Below the pieces are notes generated by a model. It did not search any database. It was not told where the DNA came from and saw only the letters and a list, made by a program, of their open reading frames with translations. A stretch of 64,000 bases of DNA. Origin: Rodentibacter caecimuris (GTDB taxonomy: Bacteria > Pseudomonadota > Gammaproteobacteria > Enterobacterales > Pasteurellaceae). The translations under genes and the position numbers were made by a program. The stretch spans positions 1,922,001 to 1,986,000 of the forward strand of contig NZ_BBXJ01000001.1 of NCBI RefSeq assembly GCF_001019715.1, given 5' to 3'. Positions 9,865 to 21,860 of the stretch are shown here, one piece after another (position 1 is the stretch's first letter; each line of letters begins with the position of its first letter).

Positions 9865-10830
9865 TTACTCTAGGCGTTTCGCCATTTGTAACCAATCTTG
9901 TTTAAATTCACGCCGCATATTATTAATTGCATCAATAATATCGTGGTGAACAAGTTGCTCATTTTGAATGCCTACACAATAACCGCCTTTACCTTGAAGA
10001 AGAAGGTCTACCGCATACACTCCCATACGTGAAGCCAAAATACGGTCAAAAGCACAAGGTGCTCCGCCACGTTGAATGTGTCCTAATACGGTTGCCCGGG
10101 TTTCCTGGTTAACTCTCGCTTCAATCTCTTTTGCAAGAGAATGAACATCCGTAATTAACTCTGTGATCGCAACAATCGCATGGCGTTTACCCCGCATAAT
10201 ACTACTTTCAATTTGCTGAATAAGCTCTTCGCGATTAAACTCCACCTCAGAAGCTACGATATATTCACAGCCCCCAGCAATACCGGCAGAAATAGTTAAA
10301 TCACTACAGTGACGTCCCATAATTTCTACGATCGAAATCCGTTGGTGAGAACTTGACGTATCACGCAAACGGTCAATAGCATCGACTGCTGTTTGTAGTG
10401 CGGTTTGATAGCCAATCGTGTAATCGGTTCCCGCAACGTCATTATCTATCGTACCGGGAATCCCTACACAAGGAAAACCATGCTCTTCCGTTAAAAGTTT
10501 TGCCCCCATGTAAGAACCATCCCCACCAATAACCACTAATGCATCAATACCGTGTGAACGTAAAATCTTGGCACATTTCGTACGAACTGACTCATCCTTA
10601 AACTCAGGGAACCGCGCAGAACCTAAAAATGTACCGCCTCGATTAATAATATCGGACACGCTAAAGCGATTTAATTGCTTAATTTTGTTGTTATACAAGC
10701 CTTGGTAGCCGTCATAAATACCGAATACTTCCAAGCCTTCCGATAACGCTGAACGCACGACACCACGGATCGCGGCATTCATGCCGGGCGCATCACCACC
10801 ACTGGTCAATACTGCAATTTTTTTAATCAT
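9865..10830 (-). CDS. pfkA: ATP-dependent 6-phosphofructokinase
   Basis: Phosphorylates fructose 6-phosphate to the 1,6-bisphosphate, the committing step of glycolysis. The 321-residue protein starts [20 protein letters not shown], collinear with E. coli PfkA; AGGTGG precedes this ATG, and an in-frame ATG ten codons upstream is less likely. Other hallmarks are the [12 protein letters not shown] site, the catalytic [12 protein letters not shown] segment, and IMGRHCSDL with GHIQRGGAP for the sugar phosphate. It is monocistronic, with its own terminator. Confidence 0.97.
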   Translation of the reverse strand: MIKKIAVLTSGGDAPGMNAAIRGVVRSALSEGLEVFGIYDGYQGLYNNKIKQLNRFSVSDIINRGGTFLGSARFPEFKDESVRTKCAKILRSHGIDALVVIGGDGSYMGAKLLTEEHGFPCVGIPGTIDNDVAGTDYTIGYQTALQTAVDAIDRLRDTSSSHQRISIVEIMGRHCSDLTISAGIAGGCEYIVASEVEFNREELIQQIESSIMRGKRHAIVAITELITDVHSLAKEIEARVNQETRATVLGHIQRGGAPCAFDRILASRMGVYAVDLLLQGKGGYCVGIQNEQLVHHDIIDAINNMRREFKQDWLQMAKRLE

Positions 10831-10955
10831 ATACCACCTGTTTAAGTTAAATTTAATCAAATCGGAAATGTCGTTAAGATTACACCATTCACATATACTG
10901 CTCTATAAAAATTTGGAAATCTTATCCCTTGTTCTAAATATACTTTGATTCTAGG

Positions 10956-11537
10956 TTACTTTAGATTTTGGCAATACCATTGCCAATCCAGTTTTCCTAA
11001 AGTTTTCATTTCTTTATCAATCAAATATTTCTTTAAATGCTGTAACGCTTTTTTATTATTTAAGCGTCGGCTATTTTTTACTTTTTGTGAATACTGAAAT
11101 TGAACAAAACCGCATTGAGGAATATCTTTTCCCATCATGATATTCACTTGCCAAGAAGGTTCTTTATCCGTAGGTGCATAAACAACATAGCCCTTCAAGC
11201 CTTCATCTTTCTTTGTTTTTTCATTTCTAATCGGAAGCAATTTGAATGATACAACATCTGTATTACGATAAATTCGTTCGCGTAATGTAATACGTTCTTT
11301 AATATCACGATGTTGTTTATTACGATCCAACAACAATTCTATCTGGGATTGCCATTTTTCTAAGGTATCGGGCTTACTCAAATAAATGTAACGTACTACC
11401 GAGTCTAAATCTTGTCCACTCGCCATTTGGTAAATTTTACCGTGATATTTAACTTGATTCGGTGCATCCAATTGAGAAGGAGTGCCTACGCAAGCTGAAA
11501 GTAAAAGTGCGGTCAAAATAACAAGAATTTTATTCAT
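10956..11537 (-). CDS. Putative lipoprotein next to yaaA
   Basis: This ~193-residue protein starts with a lipoprotein signal: [16 protein letters not shown], with lipobox LLSAC and Cys at position 16. The mature part is basic with no recognised domain; [16 protein letters not shown] and the ending [10 protein letters not shown] are notable, with two further Cys possibly paired. The start overlaps the yaaA stop in ATGATGAATAA, so translation is probably coupled to yaaA. The pair pfkA / this gene / yaaA is syntenic with H. influenzae as I remember it. Function is unknown. Confidence 0.8.
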   Translation of the reverse strand: MNKILVILTALLLSACVGTPSQLDAPNQVKYHGKIYQMASGQDLDSVVRYIYLSKPDTLEKWQSQIELLLDRNKQHRDIKERITLRERIYRNTDVVSFKLLPIRNEKTKKDEGLKGYVVYAPTDKEPSWQVNIMMGKDIPQCGFVQFQYSQKVKNSRRLNNKKALQHLKKYLIDKEMKTLGKLDWQWYCQNLK

Positions 11538-12306
11538 CATGGTCTCGCTTAAATACCAATTCATTTTCAGTAGAAGCCGTTGCATCAAACCAATATCCCC
11601 CAAAATCAAAGTCTTTTAATTGCTCAACCCGGGTTAAACGGTTTTGAATCATATAACGACACATTAATCCACGAGCTTTCTTCGCATAAAAACTAACAAC
11701 TTTATAGCGGCCATTTTTATTATCCAAAAAAATCGGTTTTACAATGTGTGCTTCAAGCCGACTTTCTTTTACAGACTTATAATATTCATCGGAAGCAAGA
11801 TTTACCAACACATTATCACCCTGATCATCAAGCGCTTGTTGCACGGCTTGGGTAATCACATCCCCCCAAAAGGCGTAAAGATCCTTACCTTTGGCGTTCG
11901 CTAATTTTGTCCCCATTTCCAAGCGATAAGGTTGCATTAAATCAAGAGGTCGAAGTAAACCATATAGCCCCGACAACATACGCAGATGAGACTGAGCAAA
12001 ACCAATATCTTCATCAGATAAGGTTTCTACCTCTAATCCAGTATAAACATCACCTTTAAAAGCAAAAATAGCCGCGCGGGCATTTTGTTCATTGTGTTCT
12101 TTCGTCCACTCGGTAAAACGGGCGGCATTTAGACCGGCAAGTTTATCACTAATGGACATTAATGAAGCAATATCTTGCGGCGAAAGCTGTCGGCAAATTT
12201 CAATTAATTGCTCGCTATAATCGGTTAAGTGCGGTTGAAAAAAAGGGAATTTTCTGACCGCACTTTCAAAATCTAAGGTTTTTGCAGGGGAAATAATAGC
12301 TAACAT
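11530..12306 (-). CDS. yaaA: YaaA (UPF0246), peroxide-stress iron-handling protein
   Basis: This 258-residue protein begins [15 protein letters not shown], the UPF0246 signature. It also has [23 protein letters not shown] and [11 protein letters not shown], both conserved in the family. In E. coli YaaA is OxyR-induced and lowers free iron and DNA damage under peroxide stress; a DNA-binding fold has been reported. It sits between dprA and the lipoprotein gene, and its last codons overlap the latter's start. Confidence 0.94.
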   Translation of the reverse strand: MLAIISPAKTLDFESAVRKFPFFQPHLTDYSEQLIEICRQLSPQDIASLMSISDKLAGLNAARFTEWTKEHNEQNARAAIFAFKGDVYTGLEVETLSDEDIGFAQSHLRMLSGLYGLLRPLDLMQPYRLEMGTKLANAKGKDLYAFWGDVITQAVQQALDDQGDNVLVNLASDEYYKSVKESRLEAHIVKPIFLDNKNGRYKVVSFYAKKARGLMCRYMIQNRLTRVEQLKDFDFGGYWFDATASTENELVFKRDHDE

Positions 12307-12347
12307 AGTTTATCCTCAATAAAATCGGTCGCTATCTTAACATATTT

Positions 12348-13469
12348 CTACACACGTTTATAAAGTCCATTTTCATTAAGAATCAAATCCTGTAACTCCA
12401 AATCTAAAAGTTGCACCAACAATACCTCTACATTCAAGCCAAACTCTTGCGCGAGATCATCAATGCTCACAGGGGTATAACCAATTCTGGCATAAAGTTT
12501 GGGATGACTTGGTGTTTCGGCTAACTGACGAGAAGTCGTTGCCAGAGTATGATTTTGACTTTCAATCCGGCTAAAATCAATCTCTGTTTGACTATGAATA
12601 GAATGTTGATACAACGTTTCTAAAATATCTTTCACATTTTCTACCAACATTGCCCCTTGTTTAATCAAACGATTACAACCTTGACTAAACTCACTTTGAA
12701 TATTGCCCGGTACGGCGAAAATTTCCCGATTTTGTTCTAGTGCATAACGTGCGGTAATCAGAGAACCGCTTTTTTCTGTTGCTTCGACCACCAACGTTCC
12801 CACAGAAAGACCGCTAATAATACGATTACGACGGGGAAAATTTGTTGCAATTGGGGGCTGATTTGGCACAAATTCAGAAACCAAAGCCCCATTATTTTCC
12901 AAAATTTGTTCGGCAAGCCGCCGATTTTTTGCAGGATAAACTTCCTCTAATCCACTACCTAAAACAGCAATAGTCTGCCCTTTTACGTCCACCACCGCTT
13001 GATGACAATATCCGTCAATACCTAATGCCAATCCGCTTGTAATGGTAAAACCGGCAAAAGAAAGTTCTGTGGCAAAATACTTTGCCCAATATTCACCGTA
13101 AGACGAACAATAACGACTACCTACCACTGCCATTTGACGCTGTGAAATTGCCGTCACATTTCCCTTAACAAACAAGATAGGGGGAAAACTTCCAATTTGC
13201 TTTAACAAAAAAGGATAAAAGGGTGAAAAATAGTTCACCAAATGATTTCCTTCTTTTTCCGCCCAAAGGAGAGCCGATTCCATAAATTTTTTTTCAGGTT
13301 TAAACCAACGACGAATCTGAATCGCCCCCCATCCCATTTGGCGAAAAACGTTTTCATCTGCCTTTAACAAGTCATCTAATGTCATGGCTGACAGAATTTT
13401 ATTAATCGCCACACCACCGAATTTGGGTATTTGCATCAAACGAAGTAAAGTTTCATTAATATGTTCCAT
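12348..13469 (-). CDS. dprA: DNA-processing protein DprA
   Basis: Loads RecA onto incoming single-stranded DNA during natural transformation, protecting it from nucleases. The start is the ATG at 13,469 preceded by GAGGA; an upstream ATG abuts its SD. The N-terminal helix-hairpin region is followed by the extended Rossmann core with [24 protein letters not shown], and GSGLEEVYP plus [10 protein letters not shown]-terminal winged-helix-like domain (about the last 70 residues) follows. The family length of ~370 is kept and there is no frameshift, so competence is likely functional, in keeping with the dense uptake sequences around it. Confidence 0.95.
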   Translation of the reverse strand: MEHINETLLRLMQIPKFGGVAINKILSAMTLDDLLKADENVFRQMGWGAIQIRRWFKPEKKFMESALLWAEKEGNHLVNYFSPFYPFLLKQIGSFPPILFVKGNVTAISQRQMAVVGSRYCSSYGEYWAKYFATELSFAGFTITSGLALGIDGYCHQAVVDVKGQTIAVLGSGLEEVYPAKNRRLAEQILENNGALVSEFVPNQPPIATNFPRRNRIISGLSVGTLVVEATEKSGSLITARYALEQNREIFAVPGNIQSEFSQGCNRLIKQGAMLVENVKDILETLYQHSIHSQTEIDFSRIESQNHTLATTSRQLAETPSHPKLYARIGYTPVSIDDLAQEFGLNVEVLLVQLLDLELQDLILNENGLYKRV

Positions 13470-13741
13470 TATTTTCCTCATCCTTCCTGCAATAAATCCC
13501 TAATTATTCAAACAACTTAAAAAGTTGCGAGTGTTTCAGCGTATTTTTGCGAGAAAGATCGTAAAAATAAAAAAACTGATGATTTTTTTACACTCTTAGA
13601 AATAAATAAAAGACAGAGAAAAAACAGCCCGCCCCCAAAAACAACAGAATATTATTCTAAAAATAAAATAATAAAAAGATAATTTAACTATCAATGTATT
13701 ATCAATAACACAACAAGAGAGATAAAACGCTAAAAAATTAT

Positions 13742-13769
13742 TTGACAGTTTTTTATTTATTCGTAACAT
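13742..13769 (+). promoter_or_regulatory. Sigma-70 promoter of the leucine operon
   Basis: A perfect -35 TTGACA (13742-13747) and -10 TAACAT (13764-13769) are spaced by 16 bp, in an AT-rich stretch. The predicted start near 13,776 lies 30 bases before the leader peptide. The rest of 13,482-13,740 shows only AT-rich DNA and the dprA upstream region. Confidence 0.7.
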
Positions 13770-13805
13770 AACAAGCGTTTTACAACAAATTTTGATAGGA
13801 TTTTT

Positions 13806-13865
13806 ATGTTTTCTTCTGTTTCTTTATCCCTCAACCTGCTGCTCACACATTCTTTGTGCGGCTAA
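13806..13865 (+). CDS. leuL: leu operon leader peptide LeuL
   Basis: A 19-codon ORF, MFSSVSLSLNLLLTHSLCG, has six leucine codons (TTA, CTC, CTG, CTG, CTC, TTG), three of them consecutive. It is preceded by AGGA at the right distance and followed by a terminator hairpin before leuA. This is the classic ribosome-mediated attenuation leader: stalling at Leu codons when charged tRNA-Leu is scarce would spare the operon from termination. The peptide is too short for routine gene callers. It lies 30 bp below a TTGACA promoter. Confidence 0.85.
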   Translation: MFSSVSLSLNLLLTHSLCG

Positions 13866-13941
13866 GTTGTGGATGAAAAACAATTAAATATAAATCCCCT
13901 TTTTTGATAAACCCGCACTTCATAGAATTGCGGGTTTTTGT
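13856..13941 (+). promoter_or_regulatory. leu operon attenuator (antiterminator/terminator)
   Basis: The terminator stem AACCCGCA / TGCGGGTT (13910-13917 with 13929-13936) is followed by TTTTTG. The upstream GTGCGG (13856-13861), within the last leader codons, is complementary to CCGCAC in the terminator's 5' arm. A ribosome finishing leuL would cover GTGCGG and let the terminator form; one stalled at the Leu triplet would leave GTGCGG free to disrupt it. This mechanism is inferred from pairing. Confidence 0.75.
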
Positions 13942-13998
13942 TTAAAAAATTTTGCAAAAATAACCGCACTTTCGGAGTGATTTTAGAAGGATATTATT

Positions 13999-15546
13999 AT
14001 GACAGATCGCGTAATTATTTTTGATACCACCTTGCGTGACGGAGAACAAGCATTAAAAGCGAGCTTGACTGTAAAAGAAAAATTGCAAATTGCCTTGGCT
14101 TTGGAGCGCTTAGGGGTGGATGTGATGGAAGTCGGTTTTCCGGTATCCTCTCAGGGAGATTTTGAATCGGTACAAACTATTGCCCGTCATATTAAACGTT
14201 CCCGCGTGGCTGCCTTATCCCGTGCGGTTGATAAAGATATTGATGCCGCCTACGAAGCATTAAAAGTCGCGGAGGCCTTTCGTATTCACACCTTCATTGC
14301 CAGTTCCGCATTACACGTGGAAACCAAATTAAAACGCACTTTTGATGATGTCGTGGAAATGGCGGTCGCGGCGGTAAAACGTGCCCGCAATTACACGGAC
14401 GACGTCGAATTTTCCTGCGAAGATGCCGGGCGCACCGGCATTGATAATATTTGTCGTATTGTGGAAGCCGCCATTAACGCAGGTGCGACAACTGTCAATA
14501 TCCCCGATACCGTAGGTTACTGCTTGCCAACAGAATACGGCAATATTATTGCCCAAGTGCGTAATCGCGTACCGAATATCGATAAAGCCGTTATTTCCGT
14601 GCATTGCCACAATGACTTAGGTATGGCAACCGCCAATTCCTTAACTGCCGTACAAAATGGTGCGCGCCAAATTGAGTGTACCGTCAATGGTATCGGTGAA
14701 CGTGCTGGTAATACCGCGCTTGAAGAAGTCGTTATGGCGATTAAAACCCGCCAAGCATTGTTTGGCGTGGATACCCGCATTAATACGCAAGAAATCCACC
14801 GTGTTAGCCAAATGGTCAGCCAATTATGCAATATGCCAATTCAGCCAAATAAAGCCATCGTAGGTTCGAATGCCTTTGCCCATTCCTCCGGCATTCACCA
14901 AGACGGTATGTTGAAAAACAAAAATACTTACGAAATTATGTCACCGGAAAGTATTGGTTTGAAAAAAGAAAAATTAAACCTCACTGCCCGCTCCGGTCGT
15001 GCCGCAGTGAAAGGTCACATGAGCGATATGGGCTACACCGAGCAAGATTATGATTTGGATAAATTATATGACGCCTTCTTAAAATTGGCGGATAAAAAGG
15101 GGCAAGTATTCGACTATGACTTGGAAGCCTTAGCCTTTATCGATATGCAGCAAGGTGACGAAGATCGCTTAGTGTTGGATAAACTTTCCGCCCATTCTAC
15201 CAAGGAATATCCGGCAACAGCATTCGTTCAATTACAATTAGACGGCGAAAAATTAAGCACCTCCTCTATTGGTGGTAACGGTCCTGTGGATGCAGTATAT
15301 AACGCCATCTTAAACTTAACCGGCTTAGAGATCAAAATGTCCCACTATAATTTAACCGCTAAGGGAGAGGGGGCGGAAGCCTTAGGGCAAGTGGATATTG
15401 TAGTGGAGCATGAAGGCAGAAAATTCCACGGTGTCGGTTTGGCAACGGATATTGTGGAGTCCTCTGCGTTGGCCTTGGTTCATGCGATTAATGCGATTTA
15501 TCGATCTCAGAAAGTTGCGGATATTAAGAGTCATAAACATCATTAA
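13999..15546 (+). CDS. leuA: 2-isopropylmalate synthase
   Basis: Condenses acetyl-CoA with 2-oxoisovalerate, the first step of leucine synthesis. The 515-residue protein has the DRE-TIM barrel signature DTTLRDGEQ at residues 9-17 (metal/substrate site), HCHNDLGMA around 205, and the C-terminal allosteric (LeuA dimer) domain from about residue 380, where leucine feedback acts; [12 protein letters not shown] is its hallmark. The second signature [14 protein letters not shown] is present. GAAGGA precedes the ATG. The gene is controlled by the leuL attenuator. Confidence 0.97.
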   Translation: MTDRVIIFDTTLRDGEQALKASLTVKEKLQIALALERLGVDVMEVGFPVSSQGDFESVQTIARHIKRSRVAALSRAVDKDIDAAYEALKVAEAFRIHTFIASSALHVETKLKRTFDDVVEMAVAAVKRARNYTDDVEFSCEDAGRTGIDNICRIVEAAINAGATTVNIPDTVGYCLPTEYGNIIAQVRNRVPNIDKAVISVHCHNDLGMATANSLTAVQNGARQIECTVNGIGERAGNTALEEVVMAIKTRQALFGVDTRINTQEIHRVSQMVSQLCNMPIQPNKAIVGSNAFAHSSGIHQDGMLKNKNTYEIMSPESIGLKKEKLNLTARSGRAAVKGHMSDMGYTEQDYDLDKLYDAFLKLADKKGQVFDYDLEALAFIDMQQGDEDRLVLDKLSAHSTKEYPATAFVQLQLDGEKLSTSSIGGNGPVDAVYNAILNLTGLEIKMSHYNLTAKGEGAEALGQVDIVVEHEGRKFHGVGLATDIVESSALALVHAINAIYRSQKVADIKSHKHH

Positions 15547-15557
15547 CTTTAGTTTTG

Positions 15558-17163
<1,606 letters not shown>

Positions 17164-17167
17164 TCCA

Positions 17168-17215
17168 TAAAGTGCGGTCAAAATTTAACTTGTTTTTCAA
17201 CCGCACTTTCATCCT
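17168..17215 (+). terminator. Inverted uptake-sequence pair between leuB and leuC
   Basis: AAAGTGCGGT and ACCGCACTTT form a 10-bp stem with a ~20-base loop. There is no proper T run after the stem, so at most partial termination or mRNA 3'-end protection is expected. Confidence 0.4.
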
Positions 17216-17235
17216 AATTAAATAGAGAAAATCTT

Positions 17236-18645
17236 ATGGCAAAAACACTTTATGAAAAATTATTCGATGCACACGTCGTGTACGAAGCGGAAGGCGAAAC
17301 GCCGATTTTGTATATTAACCGTCATTTGATCCACGAGGTCACCAGCCCGCAAGCCTTTGACGGCTTACGTGTTGCCGGCCGCCAAGTTCGTCAGGTAAGC
17401 AAAACATTCGGAACCATGGATCATAGTATTTCAACCCAAGTACGTGATGTGAATAAATTAGAAGGGCAAGCAAAAATTCAGGTATTAGAGCTTGAAAAAA
17501 ATACCAAAGCCACCGGTATTCAGCTATTCGATATGAATACCAAAGAACAAGGCATTGTACACGTGATGGGGCCCGAACAAGGTTTAACCCTACCGGGTAT
17601 GACTATCGTTTGCGGTGACTCACACACCGCAACCCACGGCGCATTCGGCGCATTGGCATTCGGTATCGGCACATCAGAAGTCGAACACGTTTTAGCCACA
17701 CAAACCTTAAAGCAAGCCCGTGCCAAAAGCATGAAAATTGAAGTCCGTGGCAAAGTTGCACCGGGCATTACCGCCAAAGATATTATCCTTGCCATCATCG
17801 GCAAAACCACCATGGCGGGCGGGACAGGACACGTTGTAGAATTTTGTGGTGAGGCGATTCGTGATCTTTCGATGGAAGGCAGAATGACCGTTTGCAATAT
17901 GGCGATTGAAATGGGGGCAAAAGCAGGCTTAATCGCCCCGGATGAAACCACTTTTGAATACTTGAAAGGGCGTCCTCACGCACCTAAGGGCAAAGATTGG
18001 GATGATGCCGTTGAATACTGGAAAACCTTAAAATCCGATGAAAATGCACAATTTGATACCGTGGTTACATTGGAAGCAAAAGATATTGCACCACAGGTTA
18101 CTTGGGGAACCAATCCCGGTCAGGTGATCGGCATCAATCAGCTCGTGCCAAATCCAACGGAAATGGACGATCCCGTTACCCGTGCTTCAGCAGAAAAAGC
18201 CTTACAATATATTGGTTTGGCAGCCAATACTAATTTAAAGGATATTTCCGTCGATCAAGTCTTTATCGGTTCTTGCACTAATGCCCGTATTGAAGATTTA
18301 CGTGCCGCAGCAGCCGTGATGAAAGGGCGTAAAAAAGCAGATAACGTGAAACGTATTTTAGTCGTGCCGGGCTCCGGCTTGGTAAAAGAACAAGCGGAAA
18401 AAGAAGGCTTAGATAAAATCTTTATCGCAGCCGGTGCGGAATGGCGTAACCCGGGTTGCTCCATGTGTTTAGGTATGAACGATGACCGTTTAGGCGAATG
18501 GGAACGCTGCGCCTCTACCAGCAATCGTAACTTTGAAGGCCGCCAAGGTCGCAACGGACGCACACACTTAGTCAGCCCGGCAATGGCAGCAGCAGCAGGA
18601 ATGTTCGGTAAATTTGTCGATATTCGTGATGTGGTATTAAATTAA
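17236..18645 (+). CDS. leuC: 3-isopropylmalate dehydratase large subunit
   Basis: With LeuD it isomerises 2- to 3-isopropylmalate through a [4Fe-4S] cluster. The 469-residue aconitase-family protein has [14 protein letters not shown], and the three cluster cysteines in [12 protein letters not shown] and [11 protein letters not shown]. The C-terminal [12 protein letters not shown] binds substrate. The ATG is preceded by GAGA. It lies 13 bases before leuD, implying translational coupling. Confidence 0.97.
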   Translation: MAKTLYEKLFDAHVVYEAEGETPILYINRHLIHEVTSPQAFDGLRVAGRQVRQVSKTFGTMDHSISTQVRDVNKLEGQAKIQVLELEKNTKATGIQLFDMNTKEQGIVHVMGPEQGLTLPGMTIVCGDSHTATHGAFGALAFGIGTSEVEHVLATQTLKQARAKSMKIEVRGKVAPGITAKDIILAIIGKTTMAGGTGHVVEFCGEAIRDLSMEGRMTVCNMAIEMGAKAGLIAPDETTFEYLKGRPHAPKGKDWDDAVEYWKTLKSDENAQFDTVVTLEAKDIAPQVTWGTNPGQVIGINQLVPNPTEMDDPVTRASAEKALQYIGLAANTNLKDISVDQVFIGSCTNARIEDLRAAAAVMKGRKKADNVKRILVVPGSGLVKEQAEKEGLDKIFIAAGAEWRNPGCSMCLGMNDDRLGEWERCASTSNRNFEGRQGRNGRTHLVSPAMAAAAGMFGKFVDIRDVVLN

Positions 18646-18658
18646 GAGGAAAACAAAA

Positions 18659-19261
18659 ATGGCAGGATTTAAACAACTTTCAGGCTTAGTAGTCCCCTTG
18701 GATGCCGCCAATGTGGACACCGATGCCATCATTCCCAAACAATTTTTACAGGCCATTACCCGTGTAGGCTTTGGCAAACATTTATTCCACGAATGGCGTT
18801 ATTTAGATGTGGAAGGTACACAACCTAATCCGGAATTCGTGCTGAATTTTCCACAATATCAAGGGGCAACAATTTTGCTCGCCCGTAAAAATCTTGGTTG
18901 CGGTTCGTCCCGTGAACACGCACCATGGGCACTTGCCGATTACGGTTTTAAAGTGATGATTGCCCCGAGTTTTGCAGATATTTTCTACAACAATAGCTTG
19001 AACAATCACATGCTACCGATTCGTTTGAGCGAACAAGAAGTAGAAGAAATTTTCCAATGGGTATGGGCAAATGAAGGCAAACCAATTCATGTAGATTTGG
19101 AAGCCATGACGGTTACCACAGGCGACACAGTTTATCACTTTGAATTGGACGAATTCCGCCGTCATTGCTTATTAAACGGCTTAGATAATATCGGCTTAAC
19201 CCTTCAACACGAAGATAAAATCGCAGAATACGAAAAAAATATTCCGGCATTTTTGCGTTAA
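18659..19261 (+). CDS. leuD: 3-isopropylmalate dehydratase small subunit
   Basis: Swivelling aconitase-C domain that completes the LeuC active site. The 200 residues include [12 protein letters not shown] near the N terminus and the substrate-binding [15 protein letters not shown]. Length equals the E. coli enzyme. GAGGA precedes the ATG. It is the last gene of the leucine operon, with a terminator 22 bases after its stop. Confidence 0.97.
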   Translation: MAGFKQLSGLVVPLDAANVDTDAIIPKQFLQAITRVGFGKHLFHEWRYLDVEGTQPNPEFVLNFPQYQGATILLARKNLGCGSSREHAPWALADYGFKVMIAPSFADIFYNNSLNNHMLPIRLSEQEVEEIFQWVWANEGKPIHVDLEAMTVTTGDTVYHFELDEFRRHCLLNGLDNIGLTLQHEDKIAEYEKNIPAFLR

Positions 19262-19283
19262 TTTTTACTCGGAAAGTAAAATC

Positions 19284-19317
19284 GGCGGGCTTGCTATTCA
19301 GGCTCGCCATTTTTTTA
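19284..19317 (+). terminator. Rho-independent terminator of the leucine operon
   Basis: GGCGGGC / GCTCGCC (one G-T pair) with an 11-base loop is followed by ATTTTTTT. Confidence 0.85.
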
Positions 19318-19437
19318 TCAAAAACCTCTCGAAAATCAACCGCACTTTTCCCCAACAAATATTCCATCGTAGTGTTTGACACGCCCAACCCTTGTCTCTA
19401 TCATCTCCAACGATATTTTTTAAGAATTAGGAATGAC

Positions 19438-21096
19438 ATGATTGCTTACATTTTTTTAGCCTTATTCACAATCGCCGCAGTGATTTTTATCATCAACTCC
19501 CATTACCGCTGGGCGTACTTTTTCGCTATTTCGCTCTTTGTGTTTTTCTTCGGCGGTATGCTTGCGCTTTCCGGACAATGGCAACGCGCACTAAATTTTA
19601 CTTCAGTGCTTTTTGTGATACTGATGTTATTCCATCGCCTAAAAATTCATTATTACAAACAACCTTTGCTTATTTCTGATTTCTTTCTTGTTGTGGATTG
19701 GCGAAACTGGGAAACCTTAATGCACTATAAAGGAGCGCTTGGTGGTGTTATTAGCTTACTTGCTTTACTCTGTTTTGCAATTTTCGCTTGGTCTGATGTG
19801 GCATCCCTTGGCGCAATCGGGCATATTTTCGGTGCAATTTTATTTACAGTTAGCTTCGGCTTAATGTGGCATTACTCAAAAAATCCAAATGCGCTTCAAG
19901 TTTGGCTTGATTCGTTACCGGATGATGGTCGTGATGTGTTCTTGAATCTGCCGATGTCTTGCCGTGGTATTTTCTTTAAAGTACCGCAAGTTAGCGGAAA
20001 TGGTGAAAATTTTGCCGCCAAAATGACCGCACTTTCAGCTAATCAATCTCACAGCAATACTGAAACCAAACCGGACATTGTGGTTGCATTATTAGAATCC
20101 ACGCTTAATCCGCACCGGTTTGCTTTCACCAAACAAAACATTCCGCCATTACCTATGTTTGAACGCCAATCAGACACGGTGTTTATGTCGCCACTTCGCG
20201 TCCACACCTTTGCCGGAGCAACCTGGAAATCTGAATTTGCTTTCCTTGCCGGTGTACCTTCAACGGATTTCGGCGCCCTTGCCAGCGGTGTGTTTTATTC
20301 CGTTGTACCGCATATGCAATCCGGTTTAGTAAAAAATTTACGTGAGCAAGGTTATTTCTGTGTGGCGCTTTCACCCTTTACCAAGGGAAACTACAATGCA
20401 AAATCAGCCTATGATCATTTCGGTTTCGATTTAATGTTACAGCCACAAGATCTCGGCTATCCCGCGCCATTTAGCAAAAATTTGTGGACAATCAGTAGCG
20501 AAGAAATGATGGATTACACGTGTATGATTTTGGAGAAAAAACATCCGGCACTTGAAAAGGTTACTCAGCCGATGTTTGTTTATGTGCTCACTATGCGTGA
20601 ACACGGTCCCTATGATCTTGAGATGGAAAATATCTACAACCTTGAAATGCCAAATATTGGGGCAAAAAGCATTTCGTCATTAAACGACTACACGCAACGC
20701 ATCGTTGCGCTTAATGAAGCCATTGAAAAAATGGATGAATATTTACATCAACGCAACAAGCCCTTTGTTTTTGGCTATTTCGGTGATCATCAAGTGGCAT
20801 TCGATAACGCTATTCCGGCAAAAAAAGGCGATTTTCCTTTCCCTGATTACATCACTCAATTTGTCGTTAGAAGTAACGTAACAACACCATTCAAACAAGA
20901 ACAAGATTTCCTCGATCTTGCCTTTGCAGGAGGTCTATTGTTGGATGTTGCCGGATTAGCAGCACAAGATGATTTTATGAAAGCCAATAAAGCGATGCGT
21001 CGATTAAGTGAAGGAAAACTGGAAGATAGTCCGAATAACCAGTTCGTCAATGACTATCGCCACTATCTCTATCAAACATTAAAAATTGCGCAATAA
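19438..21096 (+). CDS. LtaS-like sulfatase-family inner-membrane protein, function unassigned
   Basis: The start chosen is the ATG at 19,438 (TAGGA upstream); an in-frame open stretch 49 codons longer runs back through the leu terminator and is unlikely. The 552-residue protein has several N-terminal transmembrane helices (within residues 1-150) followed by a large extracytoplasmic domain of the alkaline-phosphatase/sulfatase superfamily. Probable metal and nucleophile residues lie in VVALLEST, in FAGATWKSEFAFL (Thr nucleophile position as in LtaS TGQGKTSDAEF) and in FGYFGDHQ. Members transfer phosphoglycerol or phosphoethanolamine to envelope glycans. No partner genes are adjacent, so the substrate cannot be named. 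Confidence 0.75.
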   Translation: MIAYIFLALFTIAAVIFIINSHYRWAYFFAISLFVFFFGGMLALSGQWQRALNFTSVLFVILMLFHRLKIHYYKQPLLISDFFLVVDWRNWETLMHYKGALGGVISLLALLCFAIFAWSDVASLGAIGHIFGAILFTVSFGLMWHYSKNPNALQVWLDSLPDDGRDVFLNLPMSCRGIFFKVPQVSGNGENFAAKMTALSANQSHSNTETKPDIVVALLESTLNPHRFAFTKQNIPPLPMFERQSDTVFMSPLRVHTFAGATWKSEFAFLAGVPSTDFGALASGVFYSVVPHMQSGLVKNLREQGYFCVALSPFTKGNYNAKSAYDHFGFDLMLQPQDLGYPAPFSKNLWTISSEEMMDYTCMILEKKHPALEKVTQPMFVYVLTMREHGPYDLEMENIYNLEMPNIGAKSISSLNDYTQRIVALNEAIEKMDEYLHQRNKPFVFGYFGDHQVAFDNAIPAKKGDFPFPDYITQFVVRSNVTTPFKQEQDFLDLAFAGGLLLDVAGLAAQDDFMKANKAMRRLSEGKLEDSPNNQFVNDYRHYLYQTLKIAQ

Positions 21097-21164
21097 ATCT
21101 TATCGGATAATTGCCCAATATTTCATTATAATAACGGAGAATCTTCAACAACAAAGGAGTCTAT

Positions 21165-21713
21165 ATGAATCTCAAAACCCTCTTAGCATTAACATTAACT
21201 GCCGTGTGCACATCAGCCTTAGCAAATGCACAACAAGCAACCGATAAATCAATTGAAGTCAAAGTACACCAACTTGATCCGATCAACGGTAATAAACCTG
21301 TAGGAACAGTTACGATCACCGAATCTGCTTACGGTTTAGTATTCACACCGAATTTACAAGGTTTACCGGCAGGTTTACACGGTTTCCATCTACATCAAAA
21401 CCCAAGCTGCGAACCGAAAGAAAAAGACGGCAAACTCACTGCGGGTTTGGCAGCCGGCGGTCACTGGGATCCTAAAGAAACCAAGCAACACGGCTACCCT
21501 TGGCAAGATGACGCTCATTTAGGTGATTTACCCGCATTAACCGTATTACCTGACGGTAGTGCAATCGAGCCTATTCTGGCTCCTCGTATTAAACATTTAG
21601 ATGAAGTTCGCGGTCATTCCGTCATGATTCATACCAACGGTGATAATCACTCTGATAGCCCAGCACCACTTGGCGGTGGCGGCTCCCGTATGGCGTGCGG
21701 TGTAATTAAATAA
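21165..21713 (+). CDS. sodC: Periplasmic Cu/Zn superoxide dismutase
   Basis: Dismutates superoxide in the periplasm. The 182-residue precursor has a signal peptide ([19 protein letters not shown]). Copper ligands are in [12 protein letters not shown], zinc ligands in [20 protein letters not shown], and the last His in RGHSVMIH. The disulfide Cys are in NPSC and MACGVIK, and the [10 protein letters not shown] end with the catalytic Arg is intact, so the enzyme looks functional. AAAGGAG precedes the start. Confidence 0.96.
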   Translation: MNLKTLLALTLTAVCTSALANAQQATDKSIEVKVHQLDPINGNKPVGTVTITESAYGLVFTPNLQGLPAGLHGFHLHQNPSCEPKEKDGKLTAGLAAGGHWDPKETKQHGYPWQDDAHLGDLPALTVLPDGSAIEPILAPRIKHLDEVRGHSVMIHTNGDNHSDSPAPLGGGGSRMACGVIK

Positions 21714-21726
21714 TCTGTTAATAAAA

Positions 21727-21764
21727 ATAAAAGCGGGCTAACTAATTTAGCCCGCTTTTTTATA
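21727..21764 (+). terminator. Rho-independent terminator of sodC
   Basis: AAAAGCGGGCTA / TAGCCCGCTTTTTT with a short loop. The A/T-symmetrical hairpin lies between convergent sodC and plsB and may serve both. Confidence 0.88.
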
Positions 21765-21860
21765 GAGTACACCCTTTAATGAGTTGAAATAAAGGATACA
21801 ATTTATCCGTATCAATCAGTTTCACTTGATAATACAGGAAATTCTAACCGCACTTTTGCA

